From DASSBR01 sp035688265 (lineage in GTDB: Bacteria > Pseudomonadota > Gammaproteobacteria > Natronospirales > DASSBR01), in the NCBI GenBank assembly GCA_035688265.1, contig DASSNE010000046.1, positions 1-38,223 of the forward strand: 38,223 nucleotides of DNA. Direction: 5' to 3'. Positions 7,659-14,582 of the stretch are shown one piece after another. Made by a program: the position numbers and the translations under genes. Below the pieces are notes generated by a model that was not told the origin of the DNA, searched no databases, and worked only from the letters and a program-made list of their open reading frames with translations. Within the stretch, counting starts at the first letter, position 1. Each line of letters starts with the position of its first letter.

Positions 7659-8614
7659 AACACGTGATTCCGCTATTCGTCGTCCTGGCCAGTTGCTGGA
7701 TCGTGCCGGTCGCCCATGCCGGCGAATCCGGACAAACGTCCGTGCAATTGAAGACGCCGACGGGCGTGCTGTACGGCACGCTTGAGCTGCCGGCGGGGAA
7801 AGGCCCGTGGCCGGTGGCGCTGATCATCGCGGGCTCCGGCCCGACCGACCGCAACGGCAACAGCCCAATCGGCCTTACGACCGATACGTACAAGCTGCTC
7901 GCATCAGCGCTGGCCCGTCGCGGCATCGCGACGCTGCGCTACGACAAGCGCGGCATTGGGCAGAGCGCGCCGGCCGGGCCGCTGGAAAGCAAGCTGCGAT
8001 TCGTCACTTATGTTGACGACGCGGTCGCCTGGGGCAAACAACTTGTCGCCGATTCGCGGTTCTCGACATTAACCATTCTCGGCCACAGCGAGGGATCGCT
8101 CATCGGAATGCTGGCCGCACCGCGGATTCCGGCAAATGCATTCGTGTCCATCTCCGGCGCAGGCGAACCGGCGGGAACGCTTTTGCTGGCGCAGTTGAAG
8201 CCGCAGCTCCCGGAGGATCTCTACAAGAAGGCTCAACACATCGTGGCGCAACTGGAGGCGGGCAAGACAGTTGCGGACGTGCCGCCCGACATGACGATGT
8301 TGTTCCGCCCCAGCGTACAGCCGTACCTGATATCGTGGTTCCGCCACGATCCGGCAAAAGCGATCGCGAAGCTGCGGATGCCGGTATTGATCGTGCAGGG
8401 CGAGCGTGACATCCAGGTTCCGGTGTCGGCGGCGAAAAAGCTCGCCAGTGCCGATCCGGCCGCCAGGCTTGTCCTGATCCCGAAAATGAACCATGTCCTC
8501 AAGGACGTCGGGCCATCGCGCCAAGACAACCTGGCGGCTTATCAAAATCCGAAGCTGCCCATTGATACCATCTTGGCCAAGTCAATCAGCCAATTTATCG
8601 AGCGCGTGCAATAG
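7655..8614 (+). CDS. Secreted alpha/beta hydrolase
   Basis: This is a 319-residue alpha/beta-fold serine hydrolase with an N-terminal signal peptide (about 1-22, cleavage near AHAGE). The oxyanion region is IIAGSGPTDRNGN, the nucleophile elbow is GHSEGS, the acid is in QGERDIQVPV, and the histidine is in MNHVLKDV. It therefore has a full Ser-Asp-His triad and resembles the periplasmic esterase/peptidase-like hydrolases of COG1073. The substrate is unknown. The start is the ATG overlapping the sdpI-like stop; a longer frame upstream is not needed and would destroy the signal peptide. It is the third gene of the sdpR-like operon. Confidence 0.83.
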   Translation: MKHVIPLFVVLASCWIVPVAHAGESGQTSVQLKTPTGVLYGTLELPAGKGPWPVALIIAGSGPTDRNGNSPIGLTTDTYKLLASALARRGIATLRYDKRGIGQSAPAGPLESKLRFVTYVDDAVAWGKQLVADSRFSTLTILGHSEGSLIGMLAAPRIPANAFVSISGAGEPAGTLLLAQLKPQLPEDLYKKAQHIVAQLEAGKTVADVPPDMTMLFRPSVQPYLISWFRHDPAKAIAKLRMPVLIVQGERDIQVPVSAAKKLASADPAARLVLIPKMNHVLKDVGPSRQDNLAAYQNPKLPIDTILAKSISQFIERVQ

Positions 8615-8627
8615 ACTGGAGGACACG

Positions 8628-8843
8628 ATGAGTTCCGATGAGAATGACTTCAGCGATCAAACGCCCGACGACTGCTGGAAGTGGATGATATTCTACGTCA
8701 ACCGCGACGACCCGCGAGTAGTCGTTCCCAAGCGCTTCGGGTTTGGCTATACGCTCAACTTCGCACGCAAAAGTTCATATTTGATCGTCGCTGCGATCCT
8801 TGCGCTCGTTGTTTTCCCGATTGCCAAGTCGTTTATAGGCTGA
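8628..8843 (+). CDS. DUF5808 small membrane protein
   Basis: This is a 71-residue protein. The first half carries the DUF5808 signature (WKWMIFYVNRDDPRVVVPKR then FGFGYTLNFAR), and one C-terminal membrane helix (about 51-69) follows. GGAGG at 8618-8622, five bases before ATG 8628, fixes the start. DUF5808 domains are frequently encoded next to, or fused with, DUF1648/SdpI proteins, which fits its place as last gene of this operon. The function is unknown. Confidence 0.8.
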   Translation: MSSDENDFSDQTPDDCWKWMIFYVNRDDPRVVVPKRFGFGYTLNFARKSSYLIVAAILALVVFPIAKSFIG

Positions 8844-8917
8844 TCAGCAGCCACGGCAACTGTCACAACTTTTCGTTTGACGAGTAAGATAAGAGCAGAC
8901 CAATGGAGGGCGCAAGA

Positions 8918-9334
8918 ATGGCTAAAACAACATTAACTTTCGTCTTGGCTTTCGGCCTCTTTGTAAGTGCAACAGCGTTTGCAGCCGGTAAGCACCATGA
9001 AAAGCTGGTGAAGCAGGCGGAAATCTTTGTGCATCAGTTAGCTGCCAGTCAGTTCAAGGCGGCGGAAGCGAATTTTACGGCTCGGATGAAACAGGCTGCG
9101 CCGCCGCAAAAGCTCAAGCTGATATGGCATCAACTGACCGGCCACTTCGGCGCGTATCAGAAGATGGGCGACACCCGCTCCGGATCGATGCATGGCAGGC
9201 CGGTTGCCTTTGTAGAAACCGAATTCAAAAAGAAGACGATCTGGATGGAAGTCGCATTCGACCAATCCGGCAGGATCGCGGGCATGCACATCGTGTCGCC
9301 GAGCCTCGTTCACAAGGTCGCCGGCGGGACCTGA
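8918..9334 (+). CDS. Secreted DUF3887-domain protein
   Basis: This is a 138-residue exported protein. The signal peptide is at about 1-23 (LTFVLAFGLFVSATAFAAG). The remainder matches DUF3887: an alpha/beta NTF2-like fold with AEANFTARMKQAAPPQKLKLIWHQLTGHFGAY, then two beta hairpins ending FDQSGRIAGMHI. GGAGG inside the preceding bases lies seven bases before ATG 8918 and argues against the in-frame ATG at 8903. It lies 74 bp after the DUF5808 gene and may be read with it. The DUF3887 domain often precedes alpha/beta hydrolases in one polypeptide, so a functional link to the hydrolase at 7655 is plausible. Confidence 0.78.
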   Translation: MAKTTLTFVLAFGLFVSATAFAAGKHHEKLVKQAEIFVHQLAASQFKAAEANFTARMKQAAPPQKLKLIWHQLTGHFGAYQKMGDTRSGSMHGRPVAFVETEFKKKTIWMEVAFDQSGRIAGMHIVSPSLVHKVAGGT

Positions 9335-9344
9335 TCAGCCGGGT

Positions 9345-9755
9345 TCACTTGCGCCAGTAAAACCAGTAATACACGACCGCGCCGATAACGGTGGCGGCCA
9401 CGCATACGGCCGCAATCATCGCCGCGCGCTTCTGGCGCCGGTCCAGGTGCTCGGCATATTCTTTCGCGTCCATGCCGCGCGTCAGCGCGAAGTCCAGGAT
9501 GCGTTGCGCCCACGTGAACTCGAACGACAGCATCGCAAGACCCGCGGGGATAAACACGATCGCCGGGCCCGGCATGACAATCATGACTATGCCGGCAAGC
9601 GTGATGAGGAACGCCAGCACGGTCCAGCCGATGCGGAAGGCAACGCTCCGGCGCGAATAGCGCGCGCGCCGGGCCTCGAGCTTCCAGACGATATCCGGAA
9701 CGTCGTCGCGCTGACGCCAGTCGTCCTGACGGTTTTGCTTTTTGTCGTCTTCCAT
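9345..9755 (-). CDS. PGPGW-type transmembrane protein
   Basis: This is a 136-residue protein. The N-terminus is charged (about 1-40). A membrane hairpin at about 43-85 contains IVMIVMPGPAIVFIPAGLAMLSFEFTWAQRI, the core of the PGPGW family (PF09656; here PGPA), and a second membrane segment lies at about 112-132. The family has no established function. No strong ribosome site precedes ATG 9755. It lies 21 bp after the aldo/keto reductase on the same strand and is probably the last gene of that transcription unit. It is convergent with the DUF3887 gene, with only 10 bp between them. Confidence 0.75.
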   Translation of the reverse strand: MEDDKKQNRQDDWRQRDDVPDIVWKLEARRARYSRRSVAFRIGWTVLAFLITLAGIVMIVMPGPAIVFIPAGLAMLSFEFTWAQRILDFALTRGMDAKEYAEHLDRRQKRAAMIAAVCVAATVIGAVVYYWFYWRK

Positions 9756-9776
9756 GACGTGAGGTCGTGTCAGCCG

Positions 9777-10604
9777 CTACGGCCTGTCCCAGACCGGGGC
9801 GATCTCTGGGTCGATCTGGCGCTCGTCGCCCAGCAACTGATCGATGCGGCGCATCTCCGCGTCGTCGAGCGTGAAGTCGAACACCTCGAAGTTGGCGCGG
9901 GCGTGCGCTTCGTTTTTCGTTCGCGGAATGGCGATGACGCCTTCCTGCTGCAGCAACCAACGCAGCGCAACCTGCGCTTCGCTTTTGCCGTGACTGTCGC
10001 TGATCGCGCGTAGCGTCTCATTGCCCACCACCTTGCCTTGCGCAAGCGGGCAATAGGCGGTAACCAGCATGCCGAACTGGCGCGCCTGCGCGAGAATCTT
10101 CTGCTGGCTCAGGAAGACATGATATTCGACTTGGTTGGTCACCAGCTCTTCGGCACCGACGAGCTCCACTGCCTGTTGAACCAGTGCCGTAGAGAAATTG
10201 CTGATGCCGATGTGCTTCGCCTTGCCGGCTTGCTTGACGCGCATCAGCGCTTCCAGCGTTTCTTCGAGCGGCACGTCCGCGTTCGGCCAGTGCAGCAGCA
10301 GCAGATCGACATAATCGGTGCCGAGGCGCTCGAGGCTTTCGTCCGCCGACGCTTCGAGATCGCCGGCGTGGAAACGCTCGATCCAGACCTTGGTCGTCAG
10401 GAAGATATCGCCGCGATCGATGCCGGAGGCCGCGATTGCGGCGCCGGTGTCGGTTTCGTTGCGATAAAGCTGCGCGGTGTCGATGTGGCGATAGCCGATC
10501 TCGAGCGCGGCTTCGACCATGCGCCGCGCGTCGGCCGGCTTGAGCATGAAGGTGCCGAAGCCGAGCGCGGGAATACGCGCACCGTGTGCTTCCTTGTAAT
10601 CCAT
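9777..10604 (-). CDS. dkgB: Aldo/keto reductase (DkgB-like)
   Basis: This is a 275-residue cytosolic NADPH-dependent carbonyl reductase of the AKR5/DkgB type, which reduces 2,5-diketo-D-gluconate, methylglyoxal and similar aldehydes in characterised members. The catalytic tetrad is visible: D42 and Y47 (HIDTAQLYRNE), K72 (TTKVW) and H105 (LLLLHWPN). The NADPH-binding stretch IPRTKNEAHARAN is near residues 225-237. AAGGAG lies six bases before ATG 10604. The gene follows the ABC ATPase by 16 bp and may be cotranscribed with it. The physiological substrate is not evident. Confidence 0.87.
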   Translation of the reverse strand: MDYKEAHGARIPALGFGTFMLKPADARRMVEAALEIGYRHIDTAQLYRNETDTGAAIAASGIDRGDIFLTTKVWIERFHAGDLEASADESLERLGTDYVDLLLLHWPNADVPLEETLEALMRVKQAGKAKHIGISNFSTALVQQAVELVGAEELVTNQVEYHVFLSQQKILAQARQFGMLVTAYCPLAQGKVVGNETLRAISDSHGKSEAQVALRWLLQQEGVIAIPRTKNEAHARANFEVFDFTLDDAEMRRIDQLLGDERQIDPEIAPVWDRP

Positions 10605-10620
10605 TTTTATCTCCTTCGAA

Positions 10621-11382
10621 TCAAGCGGGAACGAATAACTGCCGGCCGTTGACCCGCGTTATCTCCACCGCTACATGATACAGGCGCGACAGGTTTTCGC
10701 TCGTGAGCACGTCCGCAGTCGGGCCGCACAAGCTCTCGCCGCCGCCGAACAGCAGCAACACGCGGTCGGCAAAGCGCGCCGCGAGATTGACGTCGTGCAT
10801 GGTCAGCATCACCGCCTTGTTGCGCTCGTCGACGAGACGGCGGAAGTGGCGCAGCAGGTCGATCTGGAAGTGCAGGTCGAGCTCGTTCGCCGGCTCGTCG
10901 AGCAGGTACAGCCCTGGCTGCTGTGCGAGTACCGTCGCGATAGCGAGCCGCCGCCGCTCGCCGCCGGACAGCGTGGCGACGGCGCGGTCTTCGAGGCCGC
11001 CGAGCGCGCAGTCCGCGAGCGCGGCTTCGGCTATCGCTATGTCGTCGCGCGATTCCCAGCGCCAGAACGCGATGTGTGGGTGGCGGCCGACCAGTACCGT
11101 TTCGCGCACCGTGGCCGGGAACGCGTCGTCGTCGTGCTGCATCAGCAACGCCATCCGGCGCGCGACGGCGCGGCGCGGGAGCCGGGCGAGCGGACGGTCG
11201 TCGAGACGTACTTCGCCGCCGGCCGGCTCGCGCAGGCCCGCGAGCGTGTGCAGCAGGGTCGTCTTGCCGACGCCGTTGCCGCCCAGCACCGCCATGCACT
11301 CACCGCCTGCAAGGGTGAAGTCGAGATTGCGGCAGACCTGCTTGCCGCCGATTTCGACGTCGAGTGCGTGCGTCGAGATCAT
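10621..11382 (-). CDS. ABC transporter ATP-binding protein of the FecE/BtuD type
   Basis: This is a 253-residue ATPase subunit of a type II importer (vitamin B12 / iron chelate / haem class). Walker A is GGNGVGKTT (about 34-42), the signature is LSGGERRR, Walker B is LYLLDEPANELD, and the switch histidine is in MLTMHDVN. The start ATG 11382 overlaps the permease stop (ATGA, 11379-11382), so the two are translationally coupled. The Q-loop region is RMALLMQHDDDAFPATV. The substrate cannot be read from the ATPase alone; cobalamin or ferric chelate are the usual choices. The first residues of the longer open frame upstream belong to the permease region in another frame. Confidence 0.88.
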   Translation of the reverse strand: MISTHALDVEIGGKQVCRNLDFTLAGGECMAVLGGNGVGKTTLLHTLAGLREPAGGEVRLDDRPLARLPRRAVARRMALLMQHDDDAFPATVRETVLVGRHPHIAFWRWESRDDIAIAEAALADCALGGLEDRAVATLSGGERRRLAIATVLAQQPGLYLLDEPANELDLHFQIDLLRHFRRLVDERNKAVMLTMHDVNLAARFADRVLLLFGGGESLCGPTADVLTSENLSRLYHVAVEITRVNGRQLFVPA

Positions 11383-12428
11383 CTTGAGCGGTTGAGCAGG
11401 TACAAAAACAGCGGCACGCCGATCGCCGCGGTAACCACACCGACCGGCAGTTGCCGCGGTGCCAGTACCGTGCGGGCGAGCGTGTCGGCAAGCACCAGCA
11501 GGCTGCCGCCGGCGAGCGCCGAGCCGGGCAGGATCAGGCGGTGATCCGAGCCGCCGGCCAGGCGCAGCATGTGCGGAATGACGAGGCCCACGAAGCCGAT
11601 CGCGCCGGCTTCGGTGACGGCGACGGCCGTCAGCAGCGAGGCGACGACGTAAATGCCGATCGTCAGCATGCCCACCGGCACGCCCAGCGCCTGCGCCTGC
11701 ATTTCGCCGCGCGCGAGCACGTTCAGGTGGCGCGCGAACGGCAGCGACACGACCAGCCCGAAGCCGGCGAGCACGAGCGGTCCCCAGCCGCCGTGCTGGT
11801 ACGACAGGTCGCCCATCAGCCAGAACAGCATGCTGCGCAGGCTGGTGTCGTTGCTCATCGCGAGCAGGAGGCCGATCGCCGCGCCCCAGCCGGCGGCGAC
11901 GACCACGCCGGTCAGCAGCAGGCGCATCGATGTCCAGCCGCCGCGGCCGTGGGCGAGCGCGAACACGATCAGCGTGGAGGCGAGTGCACCGGCAAATGCC
12001 GCGCCTTCGAGCCACAAGACACCCAGGCCCAGCAGCAGCGTGATGAGCGCGCCGACCGCGGCGCCGCCGGAGACGCCAAGAATGTACGGATCGGCGAGCG
12101 GGTTGCGCAGCAATACCTGCATCAGCGTGCCGGCGAGCGCGAGCAGCGCGCCGGTCGCGAACGCCAGCGCGACCCGCGGCAGGCGCAAATCGAGCACCAG
12201 CGTCGTCGCCAGCGCGTCGCCATGACCCGACAGCACCGCCCAGACCCGGGCCGGGGCAAGGTTCACGCTGCCGACGAACAGGCCGATCGCGACCGACACC
12301 AGCGCCGTGAGCGCCAGCAGTGCGAGGATCGAGGCCAGCCGCGTACGCGAGCGCACACCGCTCGTCGCGTGTCGCGCCGGGGCGGCTTGATCCCGCCCGT
12401 TTGCCGAAATGGCATATTTCATAGACAA
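11379..12428 (-). CDS. FecCD/BtuC-family ABC importer permease
   Basis: This is a 349-residue permease with about ten membrane helices. The FecCD family signatures are present: LDLRLPRVALAFATGALLAL, RNPLADPYILGVSGGA (coupling region), GAIGFVGLVIPHMLRL, and LPVGVVTAAIGVPLFLYLL at the end. The start is either TTG 12428 (AGG five bases ahead) or ATG 12422, two codons later. No periplasmic binding protein or TonB-dependent receptor is encoded next to this pair, so the partner must be elsewhere. The likely cargo is cobalamin or a ferric chelate. The gap to rppH (12429-12587) must carry both promoters and shows no recognisable cobalamin riboswitch. Confidence 0.87.
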   Translation of the reverse strand: MSMKYAISANGRDQAAPARHATSGVRSRTRLASILALLALTALVSVAIGLFVGSVNLAPARVWAVLSGHGDALATTLVLDLRLPRVALAFATGALLALAGTLMQVLLRNPLADPYILGVSGGAAVGALITLLLGLGVLWLEGAAFAGALASTLIVFALAHGRGGWTSMRLLLTGVVVAAGWGAAIGLLLAMSNDTSLRSMLFWLMGDLSYQHGGWGPLVLAGFGLVVSLPFARHLNVLARGEMQAQALGVPVGMLTIGIYVVASLLTAVAVTEAGAIGFVGLVIPHMLRLAGGSDHRLILPGSALAGGSLLVLADTLARTVLAPRQLPVGVVTAAIGVPLFLYLLNRSR

Positions 12429-12441
12429 TCAGACCTAGCAG

Positions 12442-12473
12442 GTGTACTAGCATTGGTCAACGACGCAGTACAC
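12442..12473. promoter_or_regulatory. GTGTACT / AGTACAC inverted repeat between divergent genes
   Basis: Seven-base perfect arms (12442-12448 and 12467-12473) are separated by 18 bp, in the gap between the FecCD-type permease and rppH. The placement suggests an operator acting on one or both promoters; the regulator is unknown. The sequence is not a Fur box. The rest of the 159-bp gap shows no recognisable feature. Confidence 0.3.
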
Positions 12474-12587
12474 ACAGTATCAGGCGGCGGATTCTCCGCA
12501 AGGACGGCGGAGGCCGGCTGCACCGAACCACCTGGCAGGCTGCTGCGTTCCTTATGTCAGCGCCGCCATGCAAGTTCTGAAGACAAC

Positions 12588-13124
12588 GTGATTGATCAGG
12601 ATGGCTTTCGGGCCAATGTCGGCATTATATTGTGCAACGACCAGCGGCGCTTGCTTTGGGCGCGCCGTCTCAGTCGCTCGGGCTGGCAGTTCCCGCAGGG
12701 CGGCATCGACGAGTCGGAGTCGCCGCAGGAGGCGCTGTTTCGTGAGCTGCGCGAAGAGGTCGGCCTCCGGCCGGAGCACATCGAGATCGTCGGCCACACG
12801 CGTGGTTGGCTGCGCTACCGGCTGCCGCCGCGGTTTATCCGGCGCCACAGCTACCCGCTGTGCATCGGCCAGAAGCAGATTTACTTTTTGCTGCGCTTTA
12901 CCGGCACCGACTATGACTTCCAGCTCGATACCACCGACAGCCCCGAGTTCGATCGCTGGCGCTGGGTCGATTACTGGCAGCCGGTGAGCGACGTGATCTA
13001 CTTCAAACGCGCCGTTTACGACCGCGCGCTGACCGAACTTGCGCCGCTGCTGTTTCCGGATGGCGCGCCGGCGCGGCCGCCGCGGCGGCGGGCGCGCACG
13101 CTCAGGAGCCGGAGGAGGGGATGA
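12588..13124 (+). CDS. rppH: RNA pyrophosphohydrolase
   Basis: This is a 178-residue Nudix hydrolase that removes pyrophosphate from 5'-triphosphorylated RNA and so triggers RNase E-dependent decay. The N-terminus (MIDQDGFRANVGIIL) is that of RppH/NudH. A perfect Nudix box runs from G38 to L60 (G38, E44, R52-E53, E56-E57, G59). The downstream RFIRRHSYPLCIGQKQIYF and DSPEFDRWRWVDYW segments are also typical. The start is GTG 12588. The C-terminal 20 residues are unusually basic and proline-rich (PPRRRARTLRSRRRG), which could add RNA affinity; this is inference. The lipoprotein gene follows at 13129. Confidence 0.93.
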   Translation: MIDQDGFRANVGIILCNDQRRLLWARRLSRSGWQFPQGGIDESESPQEALFRELREEVGLRPEHIEIVGHTRGWLRYRLPPRFIRRHSYPLCIGQKQIYFLLRFTGTDYDFQLDTTDSPEFDRWRWVDYWQPVSDVIYFKRAVYDRALTELAPLLFPDGAPARPPRRRARTLRSRRRG

Positions 13125-13128
13125 GCCG

Positions 13129-13617
13129 ATGATGCATCATTTGCTGCGTGCAGGGGCCGTCGGCGTCGCCGCCTGCCTGATGACAGCCTGCGCGGCCGCG
13201 CCCGGCGACAGCGCCGCGGCGCCGTCGGTGCCGTTTGAGGTCGTGCTGAGCGGCCGCCACAGCGGCGTTTACAAGCAGTACTTCACTGTCATCCGCGACA
13301 GCGAGACCTTTGCGAGTGTCTGGCGGCGTGCGACCGCACGCCAGTATCCGCAGCCGGCGCCGCCGGCGATCGATTTTTCCCGCTCGATGGTCATCGCGGT
13401 GTTCCTCGGCGAGCGGCGCAGCGGTGGCTATCAAATCGCCGTCGGCACGCTGGCGCCCGCGCCCAATGGCCTCCAGGTCACCGTCCGCGAAACCCGGCCC
13501 GGCGCCGGCTGCAACACCACGCAGGCGCTGACCGAGCCGTTCGAAATCATCAAGACCGCCGCCGATGCGGCGCCGGTGCACTTCCAGAAGCAAATCGTCA
13601 GTAATAATTGCGACTGA
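13129..13617 (+). CDS. PrcB-domain putative lipoprotein
   Basis: This is a 162-residue exported protein. The strong Shine-Dalgarno GGAGGAGGGG (13111-13120) sits inside the 3' end of rppH. The signal sequence ends LMTAC, an acceptable though not ideal lipobox, with C at about residue 21. The mature part has the PrcB C-terminal domain pattern: FEVVLSGRHSGV, the SETFASVW helix, IDFSRSMVIAVFLGERRSGGYQI, and a final strand HFQKQIVSNNC. PrcB domains occur in spirochaete protease complexes and in many uncharacterised lipoproteins, so no specific function is assigned. Its stop overlaps the next ATG (TGATG, 13615-13619). Confidence 0.75.
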   Translation: MMHHLLRAGAVGVAACLMTACAAAPGDSAAAPSVPFEVVLSGRHSGVYKQYFTVIRDSETFASVWRRATARQYPQPAPPAIDFSRSMVIAVFLGERRSGGYQIAVGTLAPAPNGLQVTVRETRPGAGCNTTQALTEPFEIIKTAADAAPVHFQKQIVSNNCD

Positions 13618-14570
13618 TGCGCGGCGCGCTGCTCGACTACGACACCCTGAGCCGCGGGGATATCGACCCGGCGCCGCTCGAAGCCGAACTCGACGAACTG
13701 GAGATATTCGCCGCCAGCGCCCCGGCCGACGTGCCGGTGCGCCTCGGCGGCGCCGATGTCGCGATCGCCAACAAGGTGCGCTTCGACGCGGCGCTGCTCG
13801 ACCGGCTCGACGGCGTTAGCTTGATTTGCCTTGCGGCGACCGGCGCCGATAACGTCGATCTCGCTGCGGCGCGCAGGCGCGGCATCGCCGTCGCCAATGT
13901 CCGTGGTTACTGCACGGGCGCCGTCGTCCAGCACGTATTCGGCCTCGCGCTACATTTGACGCTGCACCTGCACGACTACCGCCGGCTGGTCGCCGACGGC
14001 GCATGGCAGCGCAGCGGCCGTCCCAACCTGCTGGATTTCCCGGTGCGCGAGCTGGCCGGCAAGACCTTCGGCGTCGTCGGCTACGGGACACTAGGACAGG
14101 CTGCGGCCGACGTGGCGCGCGCGTTCGGCATGCGCGTGCTCGTCGCCGAGCGGCGTGGGGCCGCGCCACGCTCCGGCCGGACCGCCTTTGAAAAGGTGCT
14201 GGCCGAAGCCGATATTCTGAGCCTGCACTGCCCGCTGACCGACGTGACGCGTGGCCTGATCGGCGCCGCAGAGCTCGCACGCATGAAACCCGACGCGCTG
14301 CTGATCAACACAGCGCGCGGCGCACTGATCGACACCGCCGCGTTGGCCGATGCGCTGGCCGCCGGCCGCCTGGGCGGCGCCGGTCTCGACGTACTGCCCA
14401 AGGAACCCCCGGACGACGACGAACCGCTGCTGCAGCGGACTCTGCCCAACCTGATCGTCACCCCGCACGTCGCCTGGGCGGCGCGCGAGGCGCGTCAGCG
14501 TGTCATCAATGAAATCGCCGCGAATATCCGCGCCTTTCGCGAAGGCGGCAACCGGAATCGATTGGTCTAG
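13617..14570 (+). CDS. D-2-hydroxyacid dehydrogenase (glycerate dehydrogenase-like)
   Basis: This is a 317-residue NAD(P)-dependent D-isomer 2-hydroxyacid dehydrogenase, of the HprA / hydroxypyruvate-glyoxylate reductase kind. The Rossmann motif GVVGYGTLGQAAADVARAFG is around 148-167. The catalytic Arg is in LINTARGALID, the Glu in LPKEPPDDDEP, and the His in TPHVAWAAREAR. The cytosolic role is reduction of hydroxypyruvate or glyoxylate, or the reverse; the exact substrate is not decided by the sequence. The start ATG 13617 shares a base with the preceding stop. An in-frame TTG at 13608 would add only three residues. It is convergent with the M13 peptidase (12 bp between stops). Confidence 0.88.
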   Translation: MRGALLDYDTLSRGDIDPAPLEAELDELEIFAASAPADVPVRLGGADVAIANKVRFDAALLDRLDGVSLICLAATGADNVDLAAARRRGIAVANVRGYCTGAVVQHVFGLALHLTLHLHDYRRLVADGAWQRSGRPNLLDFPVRELAGKTFGVVGYGTLGQAAADVARAFGMRVLVAERRGAAPRSGRTAFEKVLAEADILSLHCPLTDVTRGLIGAAELARMKPDALLINTARGALIDTAALADALAAGRLGGAGLDVLPKEPPDDDEPLLQRTLPNLIVTPHVAWAAREARQRVINEIAANIRAFREGGNRNRLV

Positions 14571-14582
14571 TCCGCGCCGCGC

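Noticed and set aside
6733..9334. Toxin gene belonging to the sdpRI-like operon
   Set aside because: No SdpC-like or other small secreted toxin frame is present. The DUF3887 protein resembles a folded enzyme-associated domain, not a toxin.
11451..12587. Upstream extension of rppH by about 380 codons
   Set aside because: It overlaps the FecCD-type permease on the other strand and has no motifs; the RppH N-terminus begins exactly at GTG 12588.
12429..12587. Cobalamin riboswitch upstream of the FecCD-type permease
   Set aside because: No B12 box or the usual conserved core was found on the minus strand; the gap is also short for one.
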